NCBI GenBank assembly: GCA_037974335.1
Contig: CM075760.1
Span: forward strand, 59,402,515 to 59,466,514
Reading direction: 5' to 3'
DNA length: 64,000 nucleotides
Source of the DNA: Prionace glauca
Lineage: Eukaryota > Chordata > Chondrichthyes > Carcharhiniformes > Carcharhinidae
Shown here one piece after another: positions 44,095-55,211 of the stretch (positions are counted from its first letter, which is position 1; each line of letters begins with the position of its first letter). Made by a program: the position numbers and the translations under genes. Below the pieces are notes generated by a model, which saw only the letters and a program-made list of their open reading frames with translations, did no database searches and was not told where the DNA came from.

Positions 44095-44575
44095 ACAATT
44101 AGCATTTCTGCCTCACAGTGACAGGGAAGTGGGTTCGATTCCAAACTTGGGTGACTGTGTGTGGTTTTCACATTCTACCATGTCCATGTGAGTTTCCTCG
44201 GGGTGATCTGGTTTCGTTCCAGTCCAAGGATGTGCGGGTTAGGTGGATTGGTATGATAAGCTGCTCCTTTGAGTCCAAGGATGAGTAACTAGAAACACAG
44301 AATCCCGACAGTGCTGTAGAAGACCATTCGGTCTATCAAGTCTGCACCAGCTATCCAGCAGGGCATCATTGCTTGGCCCAAGGTGGATTGGCAATTCGAA
44401 ATTGCTCCTGAGTGTTCAACCATGTGTAGGTTAGGGACATTAGCCTTTGAATATGTGTCATGGTCGAGATAGGGTGAAGGCTGAGCCTGGATAGGTTGCT
44501 CTGCTGGAGAGCAGCTGCAGGGTTGATGAGCCGAATGGGCTCCTACTGCAGCGCATTGGATTCTATGACTCTACG
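44095..44575 (+). repeat. Decayed tRNA-SINE sequence
   Basis: From 44,095 to 44,290 the words ATTTCTGCCTCACAGTGACA, GGGTTCGATTCC and GATGTGCGGGTTAGGTGGAT mark a degraded SINE. Around 44,296-44,345, AGAATCCCGACAGTGCTGTA is a second SINE-related piece. A third remnant near 44,515-44,570 ends GGATTCTATGACTCTA. Confidence 0.7.
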
Positions 44576-45320
44576 CCGCTCTGATCAGGCAGAGCAATGA
44601 ATATATTCGCATTACCCTCTCAGCACTTCCAACGTATTAAAACTTTCATTTTGGTAGAGTTTACATTTATAAAATTCTTTACCCGACTTCATGTAGTCCC
44701 AAAGTTCTTAAACTTTCTGATGTGCCTTTGCTGAATTTAATCACTGATGTCATGAAGCAAGTACAACCCGTAATTTGCGTACAACAAACTCCCACAAACC
44801 GAGATGTGATAAATTGCCAGTAAACTTGTGATTTTGTTTCAAGAATCAGTATTAAAGTAGAATATTGGGGAGAACACCCTTGCTCTTTAGAATTATATCA
44901 CTGAGGTTTTGCATCCTGACATCGATCTTAAATGTGAATCTGGTTCTCTATCTGCTGATGCACACTGACCTGCTGAGTAAGATTTGTGTTGTTTTAGTTT
45001 TAGATTTCCAGAATCTGCGGCACTTTACGGTGTCATTATTGATCCTCTGTATGTGACCGTCACTGACAAAGCCAACAGTTCGTTGTCCCTGTTGAGAAGG
45101 CGGTTGTGAACCACCTAGTTGAAACCTGTCTTCTGGATGATTTTATTATTTCTACTTTCACAGCAGCTTTGATACAACTGGCCGGCCTGCCCAGCAATTT
45201 CAGTAGTGGCTGAGAGTCACTTTCATCATAGAATCTATGTAGGATAGACAGGGTAAGGGTAGAAATCTTCTGTTTTCAGTTATTTCCAAAGAGAAATATA
45301 AAAGCAAATTACTACCGGTT
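44576..45320. other. Intergenic, nothing recognised
   Basis: No V, D, J or repeat was recognised. It lies directly 3' (in the minus sense) of the VH relic. Confidence 0.5.
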
Positions 45321-45324
45321 CTGG

Positions 45325-45535
45325 AATTGAAACTAAAAGAGAAAATGGTGGAAAATCTCAGCAGGCCTGGCAATATCTGTGAGGAGACAAAAATAGCTGA
45401 CGTTTCGAACCCAGATGACCTTTTGACAAAGTTTTGACGAAGGGTCACCTGGAATCGAACAGTCAGCTCTTCTCTCTCCTTTCAGATGCTGCCAGACTCA
45501 CTAAGATTTTCCAGCATTTTCTCTTTTCATTGTTT
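45325..45535. repeat. Interspersed repeat truncating the VH relic
   Basis: Two opposed halves (AAAATCTCAGCAGGCCTGGC and GATTTTCCAGCATTTTCTC) meet near 45,430. The repeat ends exactly where FR3 of the VH relic stops, so it replaced or displaced the 3' end of that gene and its RSS. Confidence 0.78.
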
Positions 45536-45726
45536 GAAGTTTTTTTGGGCGGAGTAAATTGATTCTGACTCTCTGTGGTGACGGAATTGTAGGTTGACCC
45601 AAGACTATTGTACAGAAGAAGACTCTGTAAACACTGTTCAGGGACCTGTCGGACCCAGTTACTGCCAGGGACGCCCAGTTTTTGCCTCTCGCTGAGTCGA
45701 CACAAACTCCGATTCAACACTGGTAA
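45536..45726 (-). pseudogene. IgH VH relic
   Basis: The minus strand reads ESEFVSTQREAKTG-like sequence in one frame at the FR1 start (the complement of CGCTGAGTCGACACAAACTC), then SNWVRQVPEQCLQSLL (FR2), a CDR2 with STYNS, and QNQFTPPKKTSNN (FR3, compare [11 protein letters not shown] in the intact VH). Most of FR1 and CDR1, including the first Cys, is deleted, and everything after FR3 is lost to a repeat. The FR2 and FR3 words and the duplicated flank at 46,370-48,070 tie it to the IgM VH at 35,684-36,174. It has the same orientation. Confidence 0.85.
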
Positions 45727-46369
45727 AACTATCTAAAATCATATGAAAACAAAACACCACGCAACCCGGACATACTCTCTCACCTTTTTTTTCCATCGGG
45801 AACAAGATACAAAAGTCTGAGGACATGTGCAAACCGACTCAAATCAGTTTCTTTCATGCTGCAATCTGACGTTTGAATGGACCTATGTCGCACTAAATTG
45901 TTCTTTTTCTACACCCTAGCCATGAATGCAAAATTTCATTATTCATTCTCTCCCTTCCTTCCCTATATGCATTATGCTCTGGCTATATACTGCACATGAA
46001 ACAATAATTTGCACTGTGTACTAATATGTGCGATAATGATAAGTCAAATGAAATCAAATAAAATATATCAAGAACATCAAGGGTCATTTCCGGTGAATTG
46101 GTTGCTGACAATGGAACATTCCAGACTAACGCCGAGGCAGTAACAGTGAACTCCATTGTAGTGTCTCTGCAATCCAAGAAGTGAAATTGTATTTGAGCAT
46201 CTGTTACAGAAAAGAAACGATTTCATTGTAAATCGAGTGTCTTTACTTCTGCACCCCTTCGCAAGGAAATGGACAAAACCAGATGACATTGCATTATCAT
46301 GGTTAAGACATCAGTCTGATTTGCAATAATCCTGTGTCACTAACACATTGCAGCAAAAACATAGTTCAT
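45727..46369. other. Former leader/promoter area of the VH relic
   Basis: This is the interval corresponding to 35,990-36,830. No leader exon or TATA-like box was recognised, though the region keeps the expected length of about 640 bp. Confidence 0.5.
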
Positions 46370-48070
46370 TAGAGGAATTATTATCGATTTATGTAACTTA
46401 ATGCTAGAATGATTGTATTTCAGGTATGGATATCTATCACTGTAATTTGGGACTGGATATGAGAACAAGGGAAGCAATGGCCTAGCGTTATTATTGTTAG
46501 ACAATTAATCCACAAACTCCACTAATGTTCTCAGGACCCAGCTTCGAATCCCACCATGGCAGATGGTGAAATTTAAATTCAGTAAAAACATCTGGAATTA
46601 AGAATCTACTTATGACCATGATATCATTGCCGATTGTGTGATTAAAACCTATCTGGTTCGTTAATGTCCTTTAGAACAGGAAATATACCGTCCTTATTTC
46701 ATCTTGCCTACATATGATTGCAGAGCCACAGCTTGTTTAGTTCAGAACTGCCCTCGGACATTGGGTGGATAATGAATTCTGATCAGCCAGAGGCGCCCAT
46801 GTCCATAGAATCCCTGCAGTGCAGAAGGAGGATATCGCGCTGGCACTGACAACATTCCCACCCAGGCCCTATTCCCATCCCTGCTAATTCCCTTGATTCT
46901 ATGGGACAATTCATCATCACCAATCAAATTAATCGGCATATCTTTGGACCATGGGAGTAAACAGGCAGACAATTGGAGAATGTGAAGCCTCCAAACAGGC
47001 AATGACCCATTCCAGGAATTGAACGCGGGTCCCTGATGCAGTGAAGCAGCAATGGTAACCATTATGCCACCGTGCCGCCCACGTATAAATTAACAAAATA
47101 AACTCCTCATATGATACAATGTTACACATTATATTTCCCCAACAACTCCCTAACCCTGTGAAAATTAACGGCGAAAGGAAACTTGTTGAATCATATTTAA
47201 GTGTTGAGTTGACGGAGAAAAATAAAATTGACATCAATTTTTGACAAAGAAGCCAATGAATTAGAACGGACACGGCCATCAGGCACGTTCTCCTTGAGCA
47301 TCTAAATCATGGCAGCTCATTTTGTTGCAGCTGATATTAGGAACACAGAATATCAGGACAATATCACAAGAATAAATGTGTCATCTTCCACTGAACCAGA
47401 TTATGAACTGGTCAGTTCTTCACAGACTGGCAGCTATGAAAGGGACTGTTAAATAATCGAAATCAGATTATGCTGGATAAGAGTACATGTTTTACATCAT
47501 GTATAAATATTAATGAGGTGCAAAACTTTGAGGATATTCCAGAAATCCCCGCTGTTCAAGGCAGATATATGATTTTCTTTGACTTTTAATTTATTTCATT
47601 TTTGTGCCTTTATACTGATCTCATGGGACTGAGGCACTGAGGACAACGACATCTTTTTTTTGAAATTCATGGAGTTGTTCATAGAGAGACTTTAATTGTT
47701 AGAAGGACATTTCTTTGGAAGCTATACAAATGAAATAGCATCAAGTTAATTGACTAGTTTCCGATACTTTTAATCACGTAATGGACAGGGCATTCATTTA
47801 AAATGTTTGCTTGAAAGAAATGCCATTTAAAATGTGCCTTTCTTTTGAGAATAAAACATTTATTGTATAATTGACAAAGTCCCATGTTGTCAAGTTAATC
47901 TGTCCCACGCAGTATTGGCAACAGTCCAGCCTGGTGCCAAATACTCAAAAATATTTACAGGAAGCATACGAGGGTGTGAATCAAAAATCTGTTTCCTCAA
48001 TACTGAGCACTTGGCTGCGAGCCAACTTCAAACTCTCAGCATTGTCAACTGAGCCTATTTAAACAAATCT
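46370..48070. repeat. Second copy of the IgM upstream flank
   Basis: Direct-orientation match to 36,830-38,060. It carries two insertions absent from the other copy: an unnamed repeat at about 46,490-46,745 and a SINE at about 46,797-47,082. Confidence 0.85.
46797..47082 (-). mobile_element. tRNA-derived SINE
   Basis: The minus strand begins GGGCGGCACGGTGGCATAATG (complement at 47,082) and ends CACTGCAGGGATTCTATGG. It is complete and inserted in the duplicated flank. Confidence 0.88.
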
Positions 48071-48199
48071 ACCCAGCAACAGTACTGGGGGCAATTTACT
48101 TACGTTTTTTAGTAGGAAACATCTATGAATTTTTCCCATTTCCGACTGACACAACCTTACAGATTTGTAATTAAATCACATAATAAATGTGATTTAAGC

Positions 48200-48383
48200 C
48201 TCTCGCTCAGTTCAGCACTAAACTCCCCGCCTTCCAGTGAACTGGACGCAGTTTTCAGTCAGAAAGCCGCAACTGTGAGTAAAACAAAGTAGAAAGGAGA
48301 AAGACTCAGTTTGGGTGGTGAAACCTCTGGAGGAACGGAGATCTGGAATTCACCCAGTAATGAGGCAAAGCTTAAAGCAATGA
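48200..48383. repeat. Flank of tRNA-Lys shared with 12,470-12,690
   Basis: Shared words include CAGTTTTCA, AGACTCAGTTTG/AGATTCAGTTTG, GGAATTCACCCAG/GGAGTTCACCCAG and GAGGCAAAG/GCAGCAAAG. The two tRNA-Lys loci are therefore duplicates. Confidence 0.8.
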
Positions 48384-48456
48384 CGCCCAACATGGGGCTC
48401 GAACCCACGACCCTGAGATTAAGCGTCTCATCCTCTACCGACTGAACTAGCCGGGT
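48384..48456 (-). tRNA. tRNA-Lys (CTT), slightly decayed
   Basis: The 73 nt minus-strand cloverleaf begins CCCGGCTAGTTCAGTCGGTA after a first base A (G is usual) and has loop CGCTTAA (anticodon CTT; base 33 is G instead of T). Its T-arm is GTGGGTTCGAGCCCCA. The first acceptor pair is lost (A opposite C). The rest pairs well. It is probably of reduced function or a recent pseudogene. Confidence 0.8.
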
Positions 48457-48744
48457 ACATGGGTTAAATTGTTTTCCATAACGTAAAATGCATAGAGACA
48501 AATGTGACTTTTCTGTCTGGTGTCTCAGCTTGTTCTGATTTCAAAGTTTACAAAGATTCGAGATACAGTACCCCCAAGCTTCCTATCCATCCCTCTCAAT
48601 CATCAATTAAGTGATTCACACCTTCCAATTCCTAGCTTCACCTCTCCCAAACACTCCAAACTCCTCTTACATCATCCACCTTTTTTTGTTCTTAATAACT
48701 TAACCAGCGGCTAGGGGAACACCTCTCAATATTTACACTGTCCA

Positions 48745-48845
48745 ATTATTTCCCAGTTTCAGTCTTTTTAATAAGATCACCTCTGATTATTCTAAACTCC
48801 AGAGCGAACAGAATCATCCCACTCAATCTCTCCTCCCAGGAGAAA
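48745..48845 (-). repeat. CR1-like LINE scrap
   Basis: Contains the complement of the R-G-D-L-I-E-T block (AAGATCACCTCTGATTATTC, AATCTCTCCTCCCAGGAG). Confidence 0.7.
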
Positions 48846-49989
48846 CGTAGAAACCAGTGAATTCAGTTACACACAGACAGCAAAAGAACGGAAAGAGCAG
48901 AGAGCAAAATAGGTCAACACAATAAAAACACAGTCAGAGAGACTGACAGAATCTGAGAGAGATATATGGAACAATGAAAAGCAGAAATAGCCAGTGGGCT
49001 GTACATACACAACCCATGAATGAATAACAATATAGACACAGCAAGCTGACTGAACCAACAAACATGGATTTCTCTAAACTGGTGAACAGAGATAAAGGGT
49101 ATAGCCACAAGCGTATTAACCTGTTAATGACTTGATTTTCTTGTGAGTGTTGTGTTGATAGATTGCCTGCACTGTGTGCTCAGGTTCTCAAATCAAATCC
49201 CACGTAAACCAATCCCATCATGTGCACTCTTTTCAATCCTGTTTAGAAGTTTATATACCCCGATCACTTCAGCATCTTGTGAGATATTTCACCTCACTGT
49301 CGATTTCATATCCCAACAACACATTGTCATTAGCTGAAACAGTCACTAATGTTCCATCCAAACTGGATTTATTAAGGACACACAGTAAGTCATTTTAAAA
49401 AACAGAGTTCACCGGGGACCCTGGAAGTCCAGTGGCTTGTGTTCAGTACTCCAACTGTTGTTTGGTTTCAATTCGGGAAATTATTATTTATCGCTGTCAG
49501 CAAGCTATTAAAGTATAACCTGATTTACTATCAGCCGAGTGAGTTTCGCAAGTCTGCATCACACGTGGAAATGTCATATTTCAACAGGTCAAGAACAAAT
49601 ATAGTAACAGAAAAACAGTGATAGGCTGCAAAGCGCTGACGATAGAGATGGTGATGTAAGGTAACAGTTGGGTGATAAATTAGCGGTCACGCTGAAACGA
49701 AAATATTTGTAAAACTATCTGTCCAGTTTCGAACCGTCCGAAGCAAATGCAACATCTATGCGTTGACTGTCTGTTGGCTGTTGTCCTTGACTGAACTCAC
49801 TGTCACAGAATGTATTTGAGGCCAAAACGTTTTCTGATTTCAAAAAGAAATTCGCTGTAGCTCTTGCGACTGAAGAAACCAAAGGGTATGAGAGGAAGGG
49901 CGAATCAGGATGTTAAATCTGATGATGAACCATGTTCAAAATGAATGGTGGAGCAGGCCCGATGGGCTAAATGGCTTATTCCTTCTTCT
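48846..49989. other. Intergenic with a third, partial copy of block B
   Basis: From about 49,100 to 49,760 the words TCACTGTCGATTTCAT, AAAGCGCTGACGATA and TCCAGTTTCGAA parallel 11,960-12,480, in the same orientation. The tRNA-Glu of that block is not recognisable here. A LINE 3' tail-like word (AGCAGGCCCGATGGGCTAAA) lies at about 49,952. Confidence 0.65.
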
Positions 49990-50375
49990 AGCTTCTATGT
50001 GACTATGTAATCCTCTTAGAATTTTATTAGTTCCTATGAGATCTCCGCTCATTCTTTTGAACTCCAATCAATATAATTCTAATTGATTTATTCTCTACTG
50101 AAATGACAAACATAACACTCCAAGAAACAGCCTGGTAAACCTTCTCTGCACTCCCTCTATATCAAGGACATCCTTTCTCAGATGAGGATCCCAAAGCTAT
50201 ACACAATCAAACAGATGTGGCCCTAATAATGCCCGATAGAATTGCAACAAACATCCCTCTTCCTGTACTCAAATCCTCTTGCTATGAAAGCTAGCAAATC
50301 ATTTTTCTTTACTACCTGCTGTAACTGCACATTTACTTTCAGCGACTCACACGCGAGGACATCAGGTTCTGGCTG
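49990..50375 (-). repeat. CR1-like LINE fragment
   Basis: Degraded minus-strand copy covering the ALVRPHLEYC-to-RGDLIE region (complements AGATCTCCGCTCATTCTTTT and CTTTCTCAGATGAGGATCCC). Confidence 0.78.
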
Positions 50376-50454
50376 AGTATCGATCCCTCACATGCTTTAT
50401 CACTTTGGGGGGATAACAAACTTCAAGCCCAAATTTTGAGATCAAAGTTTAGTA

Positions 50455-50534
50455 AAACTACCAAGATCACTGAAATAATGATTAACAAAGTCCTGATCTC
50501 CGACACCGCTGTGTATTTCAATGCCATGAGTCCC
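50455..50534 (+). pseudogene. TRV relic (end of FR3 only)
   Basis: Reads V-L-I-S-D-T-A-V-Y-F-N-A-M, in which the conserved second Cys codon is AAT (Asn). It is followed by CACACTG (50,535-50,541), about 24 nt and a poor nonamer TCAAAATTT. The spacer (GCAGAGATATCGCG) and the downstream GAGGGCGCTCTCAC word match the TRV at 5,525-5,949, so it is a decayed paralogue of that gene. The rest of the V exon is not recognisable. Confidence 0.78.
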
Positions 50535-50544
50535 CACACTGCTG

Positions 50545-51065
50545 CAGAGATATCGCGGGTCCCTGTCAAAATTTAATAGCGACAGCTCCAGAGACTACGC
50601 AGTAGAGGGCGCTCTCACACCGGTGAAGAGCAGCAATAATTCACTCAGCGGTGTGAGAGCCACAGGGATCTTTCTCAACCTGCAAATAATACAAAACACA
50701 ACAGTACATTGTGAGGTTCATCGTAGAACTATATTACTTTATGATTTCAATTCGCAACATTTTAAAAATAGTGTCTACAAATACATCTGTGGAACCTTAA
50801 TTGTTTACATGTTAATTGTTCCTGTTCCTTTCAATTTATTTTCTCACTCTGTCCCTTCCTGTCTCCAGTTTCCACTTTTCACCTGTAATTGCTTTACTTT
50901 TTTTCCAATATTTAGTTCAACGATTCAGAACCTAATTTTCTGCTCGGCACCTTAATCACTCCGGCAAAACACCACTGAGCCACAAAAGGAAACTCTCAGG
51001 CGAGACCAATGAATCACCAAAGAATCTCTCCCCTTCTGTCCACCGCCATTGGAACATTTTTCTGA
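50545..51065. other. Downstream flank of the TRV relic
   Basis: The first 60 bp resemble the 3' flank of the TRV at 5,525. The rest shows nothing I can annotate. Confidence 0.5.
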
Positions 51066-51312
51066 ATAGGCAACAATGGCGATCCTGGTGCTGCTGCCTC
51101 ACAGCCTCCGGTCACTGCCTGTGTGGAGTTTGCACGTTCTCGTCTGGGTTCTCCGGTTTCCTCCCACAGTCCAAAGTTAGGTTGATTGGCCATACTAAAT
51201 TGCTCCTTAGTGTTAGGGAGATTAATAGGGACTATGGGGACAGGGCATCGGTGTGATTGCGAAGAATGCAGACTTGATGGGCCAAATAGCCTCCTTCTGC
51301 ACTGTTTGCAAT
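51066..51312 (+). mobile_element. tRNA-SINE, head degraded
   Basis: Recognisable from GCTGCTGCCTCACAGCCTCC through GAGTTTGCACGTTCTCGTCT to CCTCCTTCTGCACTGTTTGC. Confidence 0.83.
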
Positions 51313-52334
51313 GGTAATTGAAATGCTTAAACCCAATTTGCTTCAATGTTTTGAAGAAGATAAAGTGGTCAATAATCATTACAAAAACACGCGCATTGTA
51401 GCAGGATTGGAGTCTGATATTGATCAGAGGCCAGAGCGAGTGAGAGAAGATGTGTCTCATGTGGAAAAGGATATGAAAATGTGAATGAAAACCCATTTTG
51501 AGAGCTGTTTTCTGAATTATTAATCATTTCAGCACCATATTCATTTCTTGTATGAATGGAAGTGACATTGAAAAGGTTTTCCTAGCCGGCTGGTATTGAA
51601 CTGTAGGTAATGAGGACAAGCTTTACATATCCTCAGGGGACTGTATATCTGCTGTCTGAATTTTGCTCTCGTGTTTTGAACACACTATTGTCGAGTTACT
51701 GGAAGTGCTGACATTATTATCTCTTAAACAAATTCCAAACTCCGAGGGTGGTGGCTCATTGAATACACGATAACTAACCCGATTGAAGTTAGTAATTTTA
51801 AACAAAGGTGCCATTGAGAGACGTTACATTAGTGGAAATGTTTATTCTTCAAGATTGTTCCACGGAATGTACAGTGACAGCCAGTACCTTTGTCCAAAGC
51901 GGCAGGTATACTTTTTAAGCATATGGTCACAAGCACATGTCCCTTCCTTTCAACCATGTTGGGAAGGATTCTATAACTGATTATCAGACCCGCTGATCGG
52001 CGGTAGAACCGCTCCTTCCTTCACCAACAAATGCTCGCTTTACCCTTGAATTGGGAGTTTCTCTTCGAACGGCAGGGACGTTGACAATGTGGAGAGTCAA
52101 TCAACCACTCCGACATAAAATGCAGTAACTGTTCAATATTTGTCTCAGTGTTGCCTGAGGGGAATCTCGCAGTCATGGCTGAGCCACTCTCCCGATGGTG
52201 AGGCTTAAACGGACTGATCCTGAATGAACCAAATCCTGGAGCAAGCCTGAGTTTGACGGTCACAATAATCAGAATCGGGTTTAACTGTCACCATCTGCTG
52301 TGGAAAACGGAAATATTCCTTCCATAAAGCACTG
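51313..52334. other. Intergenic, nothing recognised
   Basis: No V exon, repeat or tRNA was recognised between the SINE and block A. Confidence 0.5.
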
Positions 52335-52523
52335 ACTGTTCCCCGGCTCTGAGTGTTTCCAACCATTGGCAGCCAGCTCACCAGCCTGCCTATTCTCAAT
52401 GTCACTGGGAACATCAGGAAGTGAAGAGAAAACATCCTGAGACTCACAGCAGATTACTGAGGGCAGGGTTTAGAACATGTCTTCAATATCCCCAACTCCT
52501 CTTCTACAGAGCAGACAGAGACA

Positions 52524-52986
52524 ATGCGGCTGCTCAGCATCTGGGTTGTGTGGGCAATATTTCTGACAGGTAAATGTGGACCAAACACATTTCAACTTTG
52601 TTTTTTACATTTTTGAAACATGGTGTAAAACAAAATGTTCTACATTCGCCGGTCAGATCTTTTTATATTTGTTTTTCAGATCTGATTCGAGGAGATTCTG
52701 TCACTCAATCGCCTTCCTCAGATGTTGGGACAGAAGGAGAAGCGGTGACTTTAAATTGTAAATATGATACTGAACAGAGCTACTACACTCTATACTGGTA
52801 CCGGCAGCAACCAGACTCACAGCCTGAGTTTATATTGAGAAAATACTCGGGAGGCAGTGAAGATAAAGCCGATTTTGCCAAAAGCCGTTTCTCTGTTGAG
52901 CTCCAGACTGAGAATAAATTCACCAGTTTAACTGTCCGGGACCTGAAGCTGGCTGACGCCGCCGTGTATTACTGCGCTTTCGGACT
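52524..52986 (+). CDS. TCR alpha/delta-type V gene, apparently functional
   Basis: The leader exon is 52,524-52,569 (MRLLSIWVVWAIFLT, donor GTAAAT). The V exon is 52,680-52,986 (acceptor TTTGTTTTTCAG, phase 1). The domain begins DLIRGDSVTQSPSSDVG and has VTLNCKYDTEQ (first Cys), LYWYRQQPDSQPEF (core Trp), GGSEDKADFAKSRFS, LTVRDLKLAD and AAVYYCAFGL (second Cys). It is fully open with a good RSS. It is the inverted duplicate of 1,095-1,558 and differs from it in CDR1, CDR2 and the CDR3 base as well as at the leader stop. The reading frame runs on past the RSS to about 53,320, but that part is not coding because recombination removes it. Confidence 0.94.
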
Positions 52987-53025
52987 CACAGTGACAGAAA
53001 ACAAGCTCAGCTCTGTACCAAAACT
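52987..53025 (+). promoter_or_regulatory. 23-type recombination signal
   Basis: CACAGTG (52,987-52,993), 23 nt spacer, ACCAAAACT (53,017-53,025). Confidence 0.93.
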
Positions 53026-54539
53026 GTTCTTCTTTTTGCTGCAGAATGCAGCTGCTATCTGTTGTCGCTTGTGTAGAATCGCGGTCGGTGTAGCCACAAT
53101 GCACAGAGAAAGGAAACCAAACCAACTTCGAATGAAACTGTTCCCAGGAGCAGCGACACAAACAAACTGCCGATTTCAATCCGACAAACAAATCAGCTCA
53201 GAGTCATATTTGAAGATCCCCGTTCTAATCCCTGCCTTTAGTAATTTGTTCCCTGCCCTCGGGATGCTCTCGCCCCACTTCCGTATATGTCTCTGGTTCT
53301 TTGTGACCAATAGGAGGTAATCTCGGGCTGACTTGGAAGAAAAGGGTCTGAGCCCCGCTACAGTCAGTGTCTTCAGAAGGGTATGGCGGCACTTTTAGAG
53401 GCTGGGGGAGGAGGGAGAGGTGGTCGGGGAATACAATCCTGGTCTGTAGATTACAATAAGAAAAATTTGGATTATTAGTTCTGACAGGAACGGCGTCAAC
53501 CTTTTGGAAACGTTCTGAAGCTCAGTGGGCACAACATCTACTTGGGGTTGGTTTAAAGATCACATTCACCACTTTGCGAAATCTATTCAATGTGTCCAAG
53601 TTTTCTCTGATTCGGCAAAGTACTTTGTTTAAATAAACTGTGTGAGCAGGCCGTGGTCAAAGGCTTCAGAAAACTGGGACGAGATATGGAGAAAGGGTTG
53701 TTTAATGAGTCACCGAAAATACATCGAAAGGAAAGAAGTACATTGAAGTAATAAAATAGATGTACGGAGGTTGCCCTTAGTATAACTGTACGCTGGAGTT
53801 GAACTAATAATATTCCTCAAATATTCTTGACGTTGTTTTAGTTTTGGGGCTGCCGGTGACTCAGATTTGGGTGAAAGCGCTGTGTGGAACCTACAGTGTG
53901 AGATTTCTGTCCAGAATCTGTTACTTCTCTGCTGGCTGTGTAGCTCAGAAATGCAGTGCAGAGAAAACATCTCCGTGATATTTCAAGGGACCGTTTTGTA
54001 CGTTTTGTGAAAATCAGCAGAGATCTTGTCTTGTACGTTTGGAGACATTTTCAGCCCTCAGAAAAGGAGAGAGTCTGGAGAATGTATCCACAAGAAAGAT
54101 CCCATCAGACCCGAACAGAGGAGTTAGATGTGAGGCTCACTTGAACCGAGCAATTGGACGCAACCCTTTAACGTTTATTTGATAAACAACCTTTTTAACA
54201 TACACCAAATTTGGAAGTTTCACCGATTCACTTTTGTAGTATTTCCCCTCTCTAATATGTCTCTATCACAGGAAAAGTCTTAAATCATCTTCCCAATTGA
54301 TCCCCGTCTCAAACTCAGTCTGATTAATGACAGTGACTCAAATACTCGGAACACCTTCATCCACATTCAACACTTGCATTTCCTTCTTCAAAGCGATTAC
54401 TTTCTGGTCAATTGAAGGTACAAAATGTCTCTTAGCTCAATTAGGATCAACCTAGCTGTGTTTACTCGCCTCGCTCTGAACAGCAGAGTGTCTGGTCAAT
54501 GTCTCAGTTCCCTGGAATCAACAATTGTGTTGAAGTCAA

Positions 54540-54608
54540 TGACGTCAGGCCAATCAGATCCAGTGATTTCAGCTCTTCCTGCCAAACATCCTGTAGGAAG
54601 TGACATCA
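54540..54608 (+). promoter_or_regulatory. TRV promoter elements (CRE, CCAAT, decamer-like)
   Basis: TGACGTCA (54,540-54,547) is a perfect cAMP-response element. CCAAT follows at about 54,550. AGTGACATCA (54,599-54,608) fits the AGTGAYRTCA decamer described for mammalian TCR V-beta promoters and lies about 93 bp before the ATG. The other TRVs in the window lack such a clear set. Confidence 0.65.
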
Positions 54609-54700
54609 GACCAGCCTCAGCCAATGGTCTCAGCCTTGTCTTGTTCGATATTCTGAGCTTTGGGAGACACAAGAGTCCCTGGAATCCAGGAACAGCAGCA

Positions 54701-55172
54701 ATGCGGCGCTCGGTCCTCACTGTGATCTGGGTGACATTCATTGTCGGTAAGTTTCACTCTTTAAAAAGGAGTGTAACTTTTTAATGTCTATTTTTATGTT
54801 ACACCGTCTGTGAATTTTCACCCTCAGTTCAGCTGAATGTTTTTTATTTCTTTTACCGTGTTTTCCAGATCTGAGCAATGGAGATTCTGTTCCTCAGCAG
54901 GAATCCTCACTCACACGGACAGAGGGAGAAAGTGTCACTTTAAGCTGCACCTATACCAACGATGCATATTATTTATTCTGGTACCGTCAATACCCAGGCA
55001 GACAGCCCGAGTTTGCGGTCCGGAGACATACGGGCGGCAGTGATGAATGGAAGGCGGATTTCGCTCAGAGCCGGTTTTCTGATACAATCGAGAAATCAGA
55101 AAAGTTGTACCGATTGACCATCTCGGAGCTGCTGCTGTCTGACACCGCGGTCTATTACTGTGCACAGAATCT
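54701..55172 (+). CDS. TCR alpha/delta-type V gene, apparently functional
   Basis: The leader exon is 54,701-54,746 (MRRSVLTVIWVTFIV, donor GTAAGT). The V exon is 54,869-55,172 (acceptor GTGTTTTCCAG, phase 1). It begins DLSNGDSVPQQESSLT and has VTLSCTYTN (first Cys), LFWYRQYPGRQPEF (core Trp), GGSDEWKADFAQSRFS and [15 protein letters not shown] (second Cys). The D-L-x-x-G-D-S-V start and the GGSD-x-K-A-D-F-A-x-S-R-F-S word relate it to the gene at 52,524, 1.7 kb upstream in the same orientation. All signals are good, making this the best-equipped TRV in the window. Confidence 0.95.
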
Positions 55173-55211
55173 CACAGTGATGAAAATGAATGAAATCCTC
55201 GTACAAAAACT
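55173..55211 (+). promoter_or_regulatory. 23-type recombination signal
   Basis: CACAGTG (55,173-55,179), 23 nt spacer, ACAAAAACT (55,203-55,211). Both elements are near-ideal. Confidence 0.95.

Larger units (their letters stand above)
52335..54058. repeat. Duplicated block A, right copy
   Basis: Inverted partner of 1-1,745. The TRV it carries is intact, whereas the left copy has a leader stop. Beyond the RSS, about 1 kb of non-coding flank is also conserved between the two copies. Confidence 0.9.

Noticed and set aside
42794-45320. D, JH or C exons belonging to the VH relic at 45.5 kb
   Set aside because: I looked for heptamer-spacer-nonamer pairs and a W-G-x-G J motif and found none I could support.
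53000-53320. Extension of the TRV reading frame beyond the RSS at 52,987
   Set aside because: The heptamer, 23 nt spacer and nonamer mark the coding end. Anything past it is removed on rearrangement, and a similar open extension exists in the left copy only because the flank is duplicated.
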